NCBI GenBank assembly: GCA_009760885.1
Contig: CM019703.1
Location: forward strand, 9,463,959-9,527,958
Source of the DNA: Achatina immaculata
Taxonomy: Eukaryota > Mollusca > Gastropoda > Stylommatophora > Achatinidae
DNA: 64,000 nucleotides
Direction: 5' to 3'
Shown: positions 11,136 through 22,591 of the stretch, one piece after another
How the letters are laid out: each line of letters starts with the position of its first letter
Numbering within the stretch: the stretch's first letter is position 1
Notes under the pieces: generated by a model
Seen by the model: the letters and a program-made list of their open reading frames with translations, nothing else
Database searches by the model: none
Told to the model about the DNA's origin: nothing
Translations under genes and position numbers: made by a program

Positions 11136-11940
11136 TTACGGATATTGTCCGCTATTTCACGCTGTATGTTACCCCCCCCCCCCCTCTCTCTCTCTCCACC
11201 CCCTCCCTCCCCCAGCAATCTGTCACAACTTTCTGGACCGAAAGAAGGAAGCTACAAAGTCAAATTTCTTAACAGGCTCCGCCTTGTCAATCTCCACCTC
11301 ATCCGACACCCTGTCTGACACAGGAATATTTACTGAAACTGAGATCAACTGACCAGCTACAGTTTATCCATCTGTTCATACACGCAAACATGGATTCATC
11401 CATACATACACATTTGTACACAGATACATACGACTAAGCTTCACATACACAGAAGCTACGGAACGTTGAAGAGCTACAGAAAACGTATAGGCCCGAACAA
11501 TCTCTAAACAATACAAACCACTTTTACATCAGAATCGTGACTTATAGTCCAGATCGATACTGTCCATCCCATTGTTCGGCGTCCCTCGAAAAGCTATTTT
11601 CGTTCTATCTGTCGAAATGGACTGGGTGGAGCGCGTTGTCTAATTTCTCCTGACCTCTACACCGGGTTCCTGTGAACGCTAATGCCTCAGAGAAGGATAG
11701 TAAGAGATGAGCTGTGGCTTTGGAATCATATTGCCTGGAACTTAATGGCTTTTCGAATGGGCACATAAACGGCCAGCTAGTGGAATATTAGAGGCTCTAC
11801 CGAAGCGAATGCCCTCGTTTTTGAGGGGGGCAGTATGATGGTAAGATGAAAGTCAGGGCCATGTGATAGGAATTTTGGTGAAAGGGGGAGAAATCGAAGA
11901 TCATGGGGGGGGGGGGGGGTTGTGGGGGGTGTCATTTTAT
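11136..11940. other. No gene seen
   Basis: Contains a C-run and CT tract at about 11170-11215 and a G-run at about 11906-11919. No domain or RNA gene was recognised. Confidence 0.4.
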
Positions 11941-11943
11941 GTA

Positions 11944-12405
11944 CATGTCTTGTCTTGCCTTGTGCCTCACTGGAACTGCAAGCTGATGTTCTTTGCAGCA
12001 GACGCAGTGTGAAGCTGTTGAGCCACAGCATCCCGAAGGCTTGGGACCGGGTTATGGAGCTATTTTCTTCAGTCCCTGAATGCAGTTAGAAAGCAGGGGG
12101 GGGGGGGATTGTTGCCAATATTTCTTTAGCAGACTCCACTACCATGGGAACTATGGCGATCCCTGCCCTGTTACTGGGGGTACCAAAGGAGAGGTGGGAC
12201 AGGTTCTTGTTCAGCTATGGTTCGTCAACTCTGACGCCAGCATGTCAGCTATGGTTCGTCAACTCTGACGCCAGCATGTCAGCTATGGTTCGTCAACTCT
12301 GACGCCAGCATGTCAGCTATGGTTCGTCAACTCTGACGCCAGCATGTCAGCTATGGTTCGCCAACCCTGACGCCAGCATGTCAACTATGGGTCACTGCCA
12401 AAACG
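11944..12405 (-). repeat. Dispersed element H, copy 2, with 34-bp repeat block
   Basis: Inverted relative to copy 1. It begins with (CTTGT)-like units at 11948, passes through tttgcagcagacgcagtgtg and gactccactaccatgggaac, and ends in about 5.4 copies of a 34-bp unit starting tcagctatggttcgtcaact (12211-12394). The same sentence, once or a few times, is seen in other copies, so the block expanded within this copy. Confidence 0.75.
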
Positions 12406-13140
12406 GACAGCGTATTCGCCTCCCACCCTCTAGCACGACAATCAGTGTGTAGAAATATATAATGAAGTTCAAATCATAACTCGAAAAGCACATCTTCGTG
12501 CTGTGTTCTTGTGTGTACTGCTGCTAGTATGAGCACTGAATTTTATAGTAGATCTGTCCTCGTTCAGATGCGAAGTGTGCTACAAGGCATCCAATCACGC
12601 GATCTCCACGGGATGTCTTTTATACCCATCTGCCCACCTTATTGTGGAACATCTTCTACTCCTTGATTCTTCCATGCTTGGGTTATAGGTCTTTGTAAGT
12701 GTGTTATCTCCCCTCTTTCTGGTCAAGCATCCAAACCACTCTGTTCATTGTCTTTCTATTGTGCCCCTGACCCGGATATTGCTTCGAGTTAGTGATGTCT
12801 TCATGTCTTATCTATGCTGTGAGAATCTTGTTGACTGTCTGTCCAAGAAATTTCATCTCGCCTGTTTAGACCTTTGGTACGAGTATAATATAAAATGAGG
12901 AAGTCTGTCGAGGGACAATAATCATACCAAAAAATGACACTTTGTCTTGCTAAGATACTAAAATTGAAACAAATGGATAAAATGTATAGTGGACAGAAGA
13001 TAAAAATTATGAATATTATCATCTCGGTGTTGATCTTGTTGTTTTATTTTTTGTTTTTACCGTTGCTTTGAACCTAAGCTCTTCGCTGTTGACCTTACAG
13101 TGAAGATATTTTACATAATCATCTAGTGTGTGTGGATGTA
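12406..13140. other. No gene seen
   Basis: Short unconserved-looking ORFs only. No repeat partner within the window was recognised. Confidence 0.4.
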
Positions 13141-13147
13141 GGTTACA

Positions 13148-13495
13148 GTGAAGTGGAATTCTGTGACTTTCCTAACTCTCCAGAAGCGGTCTACAACACT
13201 TCTTCAGGTGACTGAGAACAGGACACTGCAGGCTGAGACACCATTTACACCAAAACTGAAATCTGGCCCAACAGACCCAAGTGCCTGCAACAAAGAGCAA
13301 CAGACAGCACATCACATCCCACAGAGTTGCCATCTACACAACCCACTCAGGCAAAGGACTTGGCCAGAACCCCAGCCCCCTTCAGGAAAAAAGCTCTACG
13401 GCCATGCACAGAATCAGATACGAACTGCCGCCATTTGTGAGAGAGTTTGGCGTCGAAACTTGAACGAGACCACAAAGAAGAAGACTAATCGTTGT
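13148..13495 (+). pseudogene. RNase H LINE, 3' fragment (plus)
   Basis: The 163-codon frame covers a broken LINE end: TENRTLQAETPFTPKL corresponds to the RLRTGH-LR-HL-KL motif read in a shifted frame, followed by CNKEQQTAHHIPQSC and HNPLRQRTWPEPQPP, the usual cysteine and tryptophan motifs of this family. A short AAG tract at about 13480 marks the tail. It faces a minus-strand copy at 13505-13690. Inactive. Confidence 0.65.
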
Positions 13496-13504
13496 TTTTG
13501 GTTA

Positions 13505-13690
13505 TTGTCCTTCGTTTCAGTGCGTTGTATCGCTGGCGATTCTGAAGGGTATGTTGTGGTGTCCGTTGGGCCAATTTTCAGCTTGTGGTATAGATGGTGT
13601 CTGAGTCTACAGTGTCCTGTTCTCAGACGGAAAGTATAATGTGGCCATTTCTTGAGTGTTTGTAGTATTCGTCGTTTTGCTCCTTTTTTT
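13505..13690 (-). pseudogene. RNase H LINE, fragment (minus)
   Basis: The minus strand reads YTFRLRTGHCRLRHHLYHKL, then KIGPTDTTTYP, matching the plus-strand fragment at 13211-13280 base for base over most of about 70 bp. Together they form an inverted pair with roughly 280 bp between the arms. Confidence 0.7.
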
Positions 13691-14165
13691 GTGTGTGTGT
13701 CTGTGTTTGCATGGGGCGTAAGTGCGTCATGGAAAATGAAGAAACATATTCAGACACTGTTAAAGGTTTATCCTTAATCTAGACATGCCTCTTTGCTTAT
13801 CCAAGATGCCTGCTTCAGTGAGTATGGTGTTCAGAGCGTCGGTGATTTCCGGGGCCCTTCCACCCCTTTTCTCTTTTCCCTATATATTTTCCACGCTTTC
13901 TCTCCCCCTCCCCCGTTGTTATCTGTAGACCATCGTGATGTTTAAAATGGCCAGAGAAGAATAACTTTCCTTTCTTTCACTTTTGTTACTGCAAGAGATG
14001 GAACCAAAACATAAAGGTAACACAGCCTATAATACTAGTAACAGAGAGCAAATGAACACAACGGTTACATCACTTCTCCGTTGTGGTTGCCGTGTAATTT
14101 TCAAATTAACTTCGTGTGTGTGTGCGTGTGTGTGTGCTTGCGTGCGTGTGATTCTCCCTTGTAGT
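13691..14165. other. No gene; short dispersed motif and (GT)n
   Basis: gcctgcttcagtgagtatgg (about 13808) recurs at about 57948 in similar context, so both are parts of one dispersed repeat of unknown class. A (GT)n-rich tract lies at about 14115-14152. Confidence 0.5.
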
Positions 14166-14378
14166 AGGTAAAAAAAAAAGGTAAAGGTAACCCTGTCATG
14201 CCTTAGAGGCACACAGGGATATGGTGTTAGTGCCCATATTTTCCTTGACCTGTCAGCACACTAGAGGGTGATATGGTCAGTATCACGCCTGGCTGCCTTT
14301 TTCTTCCCCAACTCCAGAAGATGTCAGGTACCCATTTCTACAGCTGGGTGACTGGGGTGCCGCTTGCCGGATCTCCCT
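14166..14378 (-). mobile_element. SINE family B, head-truncated
   Basis: On plus it begins aaggtaaaggtaaccctgtc, followed by cctgtcagcacactagaggg and catttctacagctgggtgac; this is the reverse of the SINE at 15431-15715. The tRNA-like head is missing, as expected for 5' truncation. Confidence 0.75.
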
Positions 14379-15430
14379 TGTAGTTATATATTGAAAAGCG
14401 AAGAAAAGATGGCGTCTAACATGAAAGAAAGCAATTAATCCAAACTGATCGATGCCCCCCCTCCCCCCCCCCCCCCCCAAAAAAGAAAAAACTTCCAGGA
14501 TTAATCTATAAAAAGAATTAATGTTCTGACGGAATATCACAGATTTCGGATACACAATGAAAGCATCATTAAAACAGCGAAACTTAAGATCTTAACAAGC
14601 CACCACAGTTACTTTCATTATTTTGAAGATGACAACCTGGCATGACTGTGACCTCAGAGTTTGTCACAGACTGGTTCACCCTTTGTATCCGCTCTGCTAA
14701 CGAGCAGTACTTTGTAGTTACTGAATGAGTTCTGGCGCGCTTCGGGCAGGCCTAGATTTCACGCATCGGCAGACCAAATCTGAATATGTTGAGACCAATA
14801 TGAGATGAATCTTCTTCAAGCCAAATAGTCGAGAGCTCAAATATTTGTTTTTGAAAGCCGTTTGGTAACACACTAGTACAAGTGGCAAGTAGCGGGCTTC
14901 ATTCTCTGGAAGCCCTGGTGGAATATTTGCTAGAGTGTAATAAGCTGTTTTTCTTTTCGCTTTTCCCCCTCATCTCTCTTCTTGTTTATATATTTTTTTT
15001 CCACAGATGACCCGAGAGGAATGCGGGAAAACGGGTCTAGTACCGCTGAGTCAATCAGAGATCTAATGGTGCAGTTTTTAACAACCTCATAACCAAGAGG
15101 ATCTCTACCAGCTAAGTGTCTTTTTTTTCCTTCATTGTTTTAATCGTCCTTGATACAGGTATATCGCCGAAATATTGGTTTGTTACACTTTCTTCTACAT
15201 TTCTACTTGCTCATCTCATTGCCTCTTTTGACACCCCCTTTTCATTACCTCTTTTGCCATCCCTTCTCTTTGCCTCTTTTGCCGTTCCTTCCTCCTCATT
15301 GTTACTGATTCTATTCTTTTTGTAAAACTGCACTTGATACCTCCAACTGATTATCTTTGTACGGTGCGAGAACAGAAGAGGCCGGGGTTAGCATAGAAAA
15401 TTTACAAGACTTATGCAAGTGGGGGGGGGG
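14379..15430. other. No gene seen
   Basis: Contains a poly-C run at about 14457-14478 and T-rich tracts near 15120 and 15200-15330. ORFs lack domains. Confidence 0.4.
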
Positions 15431-15715
15431 GCATCTAAGTGGTGAAGTGGTTAGTGCACTAGTCTCTCATGACGAACGTCGGGGGGGGGGGGGGGGGGGA
15501 GTTCGAATCCAGCATGAGGCGCCTCAATCACCCAGCTGTAGAAATGGGCACCTGAACGTTTTCTGGAAGGAAAGGCTGCCAGGCATGATACTGACCACAT
15601 CACCCTCTAGCATGCCGACAGGTCACGGAAAATATGGGCACTGGCATAATGTCCCTATTTGCCTCTAAGGCATGACAGGGTTACCTTTACTTATACCTAG
15701 GGTTACCTTTACTTT
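15431..15715 (+). mobile_element. tRNA-headed SINE, family B, reference copy
   Basis: The head carries an A-box-like TGGTGAAGTGGTTAGTGCA and a B box GAGTTCGAATCC, separated by an expanded poly-G run (about 15481-15499). The body has acccagctgtagaaatggg, the core CAGGCATGATACTGACCAC and TCTAGCATGCCGACAGG, and ends ggcatgacagggttaccttt. Copies occur at 2391, 14166, 18378, 19017, 26012, 37155 and 62441. Confidence 0.8.
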
Positions 15716-16456
15716 TACCTGTACACGCGAGGAAAAAAAAAATAGTAAGAAAATGACTAGGAACAGTAAGGGAAGCAACATCCTAGCCACGAGAAGTCAA
15801 CTCACTACCCGCTCAGCCACAAAGCTCGAATATTCTGTGGCTCAGTAGTTAGTCTTCTCGCTGGTTACCGGGGTCGCTCATCCTTTAAGAGCCCAGGGTT
15901 TGCTCCCAATCATTCTATTATTCTTTGGTTTTTTTTTTTTTCTCTCACATATAAAGTTCTTGCCAGTTTTCGATGCTAACCCTACTTATTCTGTTCTCTT
16001 ACTTTTCTGTACACAACTACGTGGTGGAGAATTAGATGAGGAAAAAAAAGGTGAAAAAGAAGGAAACGAAGGAGGAAGAACAGGAGAGATAGAATAAGTA
16101 CTGCAAAAGTCGAAAAAAACACAACCAAAAAACAAAATGAAACAAATTAAAGAAGGAATAAAAGGGAATAAGAGGCTCATGCAGGGCCACGGAGAACCAG
16201 GCAGGCCCCCAAGGTCAGTTACCATGGTGGCCCCTTGTCCTGAATTTTCTGTCTACGAGGAGAAAACATGATCGCCCACCCACCCCAAAACATCCCGAAC
16301 CTCAGGAATAAAATCCCAGCTCACCTCCCTTCTCCCTCTCCTCCGGTGTGGGTTCAAGCAAAATATTCCATGGACAGGTGGCTGTAGATGAGCATTTTCT
16401 GCTCCATAAAGTACGCTTAATGAAGAAAAAACATTTCTTTTTGTATTAGGACTTTT
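15716..16456. other. No gene seen
   Basis: Purine-rich stretch near 16030-16180 leaves the minus strand open without recognisable protein features. Confidence 0.4.
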
Positions 16457-16661
<205 letters not shown>

Positions 16662-17236
16662 ATCTTATACCTTCCTCAAAATGGTGTCTCTTTCTACATA
16701 ATGAAGACACAAATAGACCGCCATTCCGGGCGTTTACCATAACCAAAGAAATGTATTATAAAATACCCTATTCCGGAAACACTCCAAGTAGCAGCCTTTA
16801 CAATGTTCTTTGTCATGAAAACAAAGGGCAAATCAGAGCACTAATAACAGAAAATGCAGTGATTCGTGTTATTTTTCTACGCACGGACCCGAACCAAGAA
16901 CCATTCAATTACCGCACAACAAGCTCGTCTGATTCCAGAATTGGACACTTCAGACACAATAAAATTCTCGAGACTCCCTGAAGATTCCATTCATTGTTTT
17001 CGCTCGAGTGACCATTTTGCGAATCTCGGGCGAAAACACCAAACAGCGACTCCTGAGTTTATGGATTCTGTCTACGGAATTCTGAAATTGTCATATTTCA
17101 TAAAAAAATAAAGATAAATTTTAAGGGATTTTATGGGATTATGAGTGCTAACTTACGGTTTAAAACGTGGTATATGTTGCCGTAATTACCAACTGTTATT
17201 TTCAGTTCTTTGGGAATTAAAATAATTTAATGACGT
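16662..17236. other. Two overlapping short ORFs of unknown nature
   Basis: Plus-strand frames 16751-16981 and 16866-17111 encode 76 and 81 residues, for example RIGHFRHNKILETP and FRSSDHFANLGRKHQ. Neither has a domain I recognise, and they overlap in different frames. One could be a decayed gene fragment, but nothing else supports it. Confidence 0.25.
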
Positions 17237-17252
17237 TATAATATATAAAATA

Positions 17253-17925
17253 ATGAAAATTCCCATTAATCAAAATGGAAAAATACATATAGAAGGGACA
17301 AATATTGAAGAAGTCAATCAATTTGCATACCTTGGCAGCTACATAGACCAGGATGGTGACACCAGAAAGGAAGTTAGGATCATAATTGCAAAAGCAGCAT
17401 CAATCTTCAAGAATCTTGAGAACATATGGAATTCAAAAGTTATAAGCACAAAAACCAAGTTAAGACTATTCAATTCAAATGTAATATCCGCCCTCATTTA
17501 TGCATGTAAAAGCTGGAAAACAACTAAAGAAATAGACAAGAAATTAGACTCTTTTCAAAACATATGCATAAGGAAAATACTCGGCATCAAGTGGAACGAA
17601 TTCAAGAACAATGCAGAGATAAGACAGATGACTGAACAACAACCAGTCTCATGGGTGATCAGGAAAAGGAGATGGACATATGTTGGTCACTTGATGAGAA
17701 GAAATGATCAGAGAATCCCAAAACAAGCTATCAAGTGGAACACAACAGGCCAAAGAAAAAGAGGCAGATCGCGTGAAACTCTGAAGAGGACAATGTTAAG
17801 AGAGGCCAAATTAACGGGCATAAAATCCTTTGATGAGGTTGAAAGACTCGCCAAAACAGGAAATATTGGCGAACTACTTTGCGAGTCCTATGTGATGTTT
17901 AACGGCACGGGAAGGATATAAGATA
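17253..17925 (+). mobile_element. LINE family B, 5'-truncated copy with TSDs
   Basis: A near-intact 222-codon frame starts at the truncation point and encodes the post-palm part of a reverse transcriptase: NQFAYLGSYIDQDGD, LIYACKSWKTTKE, RKRRWTYVGHLMRRN and QRKRGRSRETLKRT. A frameshift near 17850 changes the last residues. It is flanked by a 16-bp direct repeat, tataatatataaaata, at 17237-17252 and 17926-17941. Related copies are at 26411-29452 (minus) and 54436-54745 (plus). Confidence 0.85.
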
Positions 17926-17941
17926 TATAATATATAAAATA

Positions 17942-18377
17942 TAAGATAAGATAATATAACCTTAATAGAAGCTGACCAAACTTAATTTAAGATCCATCTG
18001 TAGCATTTGTTTCAACCCGATGGCAAACTCTGAAGTGCATCCAATCTCTTCCAGTGGCCACGAAGAGCTGCTCGCTTAACAAAGCGAGTTAGTCTGTAAT
18101 GCATGCTGAACTCACAATCTTAACAAGTTGTCAGGCTGAGGGGAAAAAAAACCCAAAAAAACTTGTATATGATTTGGTTTTTCTGTTATATTGTTAGCAA
18201 TATGAACCAGCGTGTTATAAACGTGTCTTTTCACCTGTCTCATGTTACACAACACACCTGCAACACACATTCCAAATATCCAGATTTTTAATTAACATTC
18301 TCAGACTGGTTCTGAGCTGCTGCGAAAGGTACAGGTAGACCTAATATGCCATGCAAGGACCTGGTTGTGGGTAGGGG
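17942..18377. other. No gene seen
   Basis: AT-rich sequence without supported features. Confidence 0.4.
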
Positions 18378-18606
18378 GGGAATATGGTGTTTTAGTGTTC
18401 TCCATATTTTTCTTGACCTTTCAGGCACACTAGAAGGTGATGTGGATCAGCATCAAGACTGGTCGCCTTTCCTTTCCCAGCTCTAGAAGAAGCCAGGTCT
18501 TCTGTCATGGTTATGCTGGGTATTTGAGGTGCCTCCAGCCAGATTCGAACCTTCTATCTTCACCATAAGAGACCCGTGCTCTGTCCACTGCGCCACTCAG
18601 GCGTCA
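18378..18606 (-). mobile_element. SINE family B
   Basis: On plus, cctttcaggcacactagaag, then cagattcgaaccttctatct (the B box GGTTCGAATCTG on minus), and a head with gcgccactcag, the reverse of CTGAGTGGCGC. This copy keeps its tRNA-like head. Confidence 0.75.
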
Positions 18607-18711
18607 TGTGCGACTGTGACATTCTTTATACCACGAGTTATTAACTGGCGATATCCTTCAAGTGGGAGTCAAATGGTGGGGCTGTGGGGCTCAGTCTCTA
18701 AACAGCAGATT

Positions 18712-18783
18712 ACACATACATACATACATACATACATACATACATACATACATACATACATACATACATACATACATACATAC
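18712..18783. repeat. (CATA)n microsatellite
   Basis: About 17 perfect units. Confidence 0.97.
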
Positions 18784-19016
18784 TCTGAAAAAACAGAGAC
18801 GTAATGCTGCAGCTGCCAGAGAGACCGGCGTAGTTATTTAAGGGACATGAATCTTCCGCAGAAAGATTTGTCTCTGTTGAACTATTTTATCTCAGACTGA
18901 CGTCATTGAAACAGAGTACAAGAACAAGATATGTTTTGTTCGGTCCTTTAAGTTTTTATTTGTCTAGGGTTTGGATGCTGCTGCGAGACAGTAAACAGCA
19001 CCACCACAAGATCATG

Positions 19017-19240
19017 GGCACGTGAGTAGCAAAGCTGTGAGTGTAATTGTCTTTCACGAAGAAGGTCTGTGGTTCGAATTTGGCCGTATTACAGAAATGA
19101 GTACCTGGTTCCTTATTGGGCTGGGGGAAGGGAAGGCAGCCAGGTGTGACGCAGACTGCATCGTCTTCTAGTGTGTCGACAGGAAAATGTGTGCTCTAAT
19201 GCTAAATGCTCTAGCTGTCTCTATGACAGTAACGGCAAAA
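19017..19240 (+). mobile_element. SINE family B
   Basis: A-box-like GAGTAGCAAAGCTGTGAG and B box GTGGTTCGAATTTGG, then a diverged core (CAGGTGTGACGCAGACTGC) and tctagtgtgtcgacagg. It joins the tail of the next SINE, so two SINEs are tail to tail. Confidence 0.7.
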
Positions 19241-19517
19241 GGTAAAACCCCCATTTTCATGTAATTAATTCATATTAAGGATACGATGTTAGGCCCGTAA
19301 TTCCACGACCTTCGGCACATGAAAGCATGATGTGGCCAATATCAGGCCTGCCCGCGTTTACCTTCCTATTTCTCTGGTATCCATTTTTTAGAGGCCAGGT
19401 TGACCCCGGGGCCTTTTTGGTGTGGGTGGTACCTGAAAAAAAACTCCCCACTGCTGGGACTTGAACCCGGTACCACCGAATTAGTAGACCGAGCGCCCAA
19501 CCACTCAGCCAACCAGG
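19241..19517 (-). mobile_element. SINE family A
   Basis: The minus strand starts GGTTGGCTGAGTGGTTGGGC, has the B box GGTTCAAGTCCC, the core with CACATCATGCTTTCATGTG, and ends in a ggttttacc-type tail. It lacks long truncations. Confidence 0.75.
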
Positions 19518-19526
19518 TAACAATTT

Positions 19527-19531
<5 letters not shown>

Positions 19532-19569
<38 letters not shown>

Positions 19570-19909
19570 GAACCTTAAGTGCCCAGGGCACATGGGGCTT
19601 CCGGAAGGGTTTTCCACAATTGCCTGTCCTTCGCCTTTTTTTTCAGCTCTTGCCCAGGTGGGCCCTCTATTGCTCAACATCCTTTCTGTTGTTCTTCTCC
19701 ATGTCTCTTTTGGTCTACCCTTACTTCTGTTCCCCTGTGGTGTCCATCTTAGTGTTATTTTTGGTAGTGAGTTGTCAGTCATTCGGAACACATGTCCCAA
19801 CCATCGCCAGCGTTTTCCCTCAATAATTGCTGTCATTGGCTTCATCTGCATTTCTGCCAACAAGGTGTTATTTCTTATGGCGTTTGGCCAAAATATTTTT
19901 TCTAATTCT
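19532..19909 (-). mobile_element. LINE family A, short 3' fragment with TSDs
   Basis: The minus strand encodes LAEMQMKPMTAIIEG, KRWRWLGHVFRMTD, then GNRSKGRPKETWRRT, the C-terminus of the RTE-like element at 22579-25767. It ends in an (AG)n tail (19532-19560). Perfect 12-bp direct repeats acaatttaaaat flank it at 19520-19531 and 19910-19921, so the 378-bp insertion is precisely bounded. It landed just beside the head of the family A SINE. Confidence 0.9.
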
Positions 19910-19921
19910 ACAATTTAAAAT

Positions 19922-20754
19922 GGCGACCTTTAATTTCACTTAAACAGTTTTTAAAAAAATCGTCTTCGGCACCCGTAAACCACAAATCTAAATCACTTTG
20001 AACAAAATGATGACACAACAGACCATGCCCTTTGCAAAGTATTTTTCCCTCCTTACTGAGTACGTTGTTTAGTAATCATTTTTACCATCATGACGAACGG
20101 CCACGGCCTAGCTAATCTAAATGAAGACAGAAAGAGCACATGTAACGCAGCGGAGCTCCGTACACGGAGAAAGACCAGTGGCTTTCTTGGTATCAAATGT
20201 TCAACCACCATAAGGAATTGAGATGTTCCGGAATATTATGACTCTAATACACAATATTCTAGGAAACCAAGTCGCCACACTTCTATATGTCCGAGGGCTG
20301 TTCATCGTGGACAATGGGCAGGCGTGGAGATGGACTACTAATGGGTTTTGCTCAAGAAGATGGTACTTTGAGAACTGGGAATTGGTTCTTTATTATGGTA
20401 TTTAGAAGCGCTAACGGAGAGGATTGAGTTTTTAAACCAGAAAATACTGGTCTTTGACTTGACTTGACTACCAGTGTCTATATCTCATCAACCTCAGATA
20501 CGTACAGTAACCAACATTCCACATCTGTTCTACATTTCTGCATGTTCATCGCTAGAAGCTTGTATGCATTCTTATATTTTGGACATGATTACATGGTATA
20601 TGTATACTGACACATATTGTCTGACATATATATGTATGTATGTACGTACGTACTCATGTATGTATGTAGTAATAAAAGAATAAGTTTATAAAAATATTAT
20701 GATCTTGTACACGTTTGCTGCTATTCAACAGTTCAGAAGTTTATCTAGCCACGT
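19922..20754. other. No gene seen
   Basis: AT-rich sequence with short TATG tracts near 20630-20665. Nothing else supported. Confidence 0.4.
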
Positions 20755-21064
20755 CTGGGGTGTCCAACCTCACGGCCCTCAAGGACCACAACTGTATGAA
20801 AGAAGTCGAGTGACAGGCCGCTTCCTCGCCAGCTTACTCAAAATGAGAAACAGTGACAATTATGAAATAAAAGTGAATTTGACTGTATTTAATCAGCTTT
20901 GCATTACCTTTTTCTAAACAAGGGGCTTTTTTACAAATAAAAAATATTTTTAAGAAAAATTGTTCATTTGAATAAACGAAATTATATTTTCATAATAACC
21001 TGGCGGGCCGCATGTGATTTCGTGCGCCACACGCGCCCCTCGGGCCAATAGTTGACCACCCTTG
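20755..21064. mobile_element. hAT-like miniature element
   Basis: Ends are CTGGGGTGTCCAAC on the left and, reversed, CAAGGGTGGTCAAC on the right, with gcgggccgcatgtg and cccctcgggcca near the right end. This GGGTGTCCAA-type terminus is known from hAT (Charlie-type) non-autonomous elements. The 310-bp interior has no transposase. An 8-bp target duplication is not clear (agccacgt versus atctgcat), so the copy is probably old. Confidence 0.6.
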
Positions 21065-21256
21065 ATCTGCATAATTACCCTATATGACAGTTCTGATGCC
21101 GCTTGCTGCAGGAATATCTGAAGGCACCAGTTTTCATTTGGAGACGTCGAGGTCTGAACTGAAACATATACCTTGCACGGTGAGGCGAAGACGCTCCTGC
21201 CATTTTTTTTAAAAACAGTATTTCAAACAGTTATCTTGTTCCTCTGTCAAGTGACT

Positions 21257-21402
21257 ACGATGATGATGACGATGATGATGATAGTGGTGGTGGGTTGTGG
21301 TGTGGTCAGTGATAATGATGGGGATGGCAGTGATGAAAAAATGGTGATAATGGTGGTGGTGGCGGCGGCAGTGATGGCCATGATGATGATGATGATGATG
21401 AT
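21257..21402. repeat. (GAT)n/(GGT)n cryptic repeat
   Basis: Irregular GATGATGAC and GGTGGT units leave ORFs open on both strands. These are not genes. Confidence 0.9.
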
Positions 21403-22566
21403 AAACTGCCATTCCTTTCTGTGTGTGGAAAAAGGAACATGTGAATCTATCCTTCGAGTCATCTGCAAAGTTAGACTTCTATGTAAGCTCCACCACGTCG
21501 AATGGACTATACTGATCATGATCTTGCTCGCTAGACAACTGTGGCTCGGTCTATATACAGGAGAGTTGCTAAGTAAAGAGAGCAAATCTTGGATGCCTAT
21601 GGCTCACGACGCTGGCCATCAAGCCAGATTTTTTTTTTTTTTTTGGTCCCATGTGTATTTAATAAAAAAAAGACGGAACAAAAACTAGGAGTTGTTGATG
21701 TGTGTCTATGTGTGAGCGCGCATGTGTGTGTTTTAAACTGCTGCTTAAACCAGTTTTGAAAGTCTATTTTCATGATTTATATAGTCTTGCTATTTTGTTT
21801 TTTTTTTCGCTTGGTCATTCATTTTGAATTTACTAACAATAAAAAATTTTAATAATAATCCTTGGAGAGCTCTTTAAAACCTGGATATTTCAGATTGTTT
21901 ATATCCTAATTTCCGCAGTCAGGTTTACAGATTTAACTACAGAAAGCGTGTTACTACATAATCTGAGACATTCGAAGGCTTCTGGGAATGCGGTAGTTTG
22001 TTTGTTTTTTTTTTAATTTTTAGTTGAAAGAAATTTCCCAATATTTAAATATAATTTTCGTTTAAACTTTATGTTTTTTTTAATATGTAAAAGCGTTGGT
22101 TAAAAATCCTGGCTTTGCTTAACCAAAATAGTTTACAAAATGGCCAAGCGGCAACCTAATTAGAAAATTCAAAGGAGTTTAGGGCCAATCAGTCATCGTC
22201 AAGACACCGGACATGACGTAATCAAGGGGAGATAATGAGCGCGCGGACTCAGCTGCATGGCGCTTTCCTTAAGTACAAGAGGCCGTAATTCGGTCGGCCG
22301 TAAGTCGACGAGTGATTGTATAGATTTGCTTGATAAACGTCTTCCATGTATGAACATACACGCATACATATAGAAAAGATGTTGACTCTTTCTCCTTTTG
22401 TTTTACTTCATCTTCTTCCTTTATCGTCATCAACTGTAAAAGTTTGCTCTCTACATCAGACGATCTTGAAGCTGAAGTTCATGTCTGTTGAGGGACTGGT
22501 CACTGTGGCACGCCTGAAGTGTAGTACTACCTGATTGGAGTATACGGTATTCCTATAAGTAATACT
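21403..22566. other. No gene seen
   Basis: AT-rich sequence. A short GC-richer patch at about 22205-22300 contains tgacgtaatc and gcgcgcgg but no transcription unit could be tied to it. Confidence 0.4.
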
Positions 22567-22591
22567 ATTATATGTTATCTCTCTCTGAACC

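Noticed and set aside
16751..17111. Host exon
   Set aside because: Two overlapping frames of about 80 codons, no domain recognised and no clear splice signals. Left as unknown.
20755..21064. hAT element with a clear 8-bp target duplication
   Set aside because: Flanks agccacgt and atctgcat agree at only four positions, so I claim only the ends, not the duplication.
22200..22330. Promoter near a CRE-like tgacgtaa
   Set aside because: Isolated motif; no transcript, CpG island or gene downstream could be supported.
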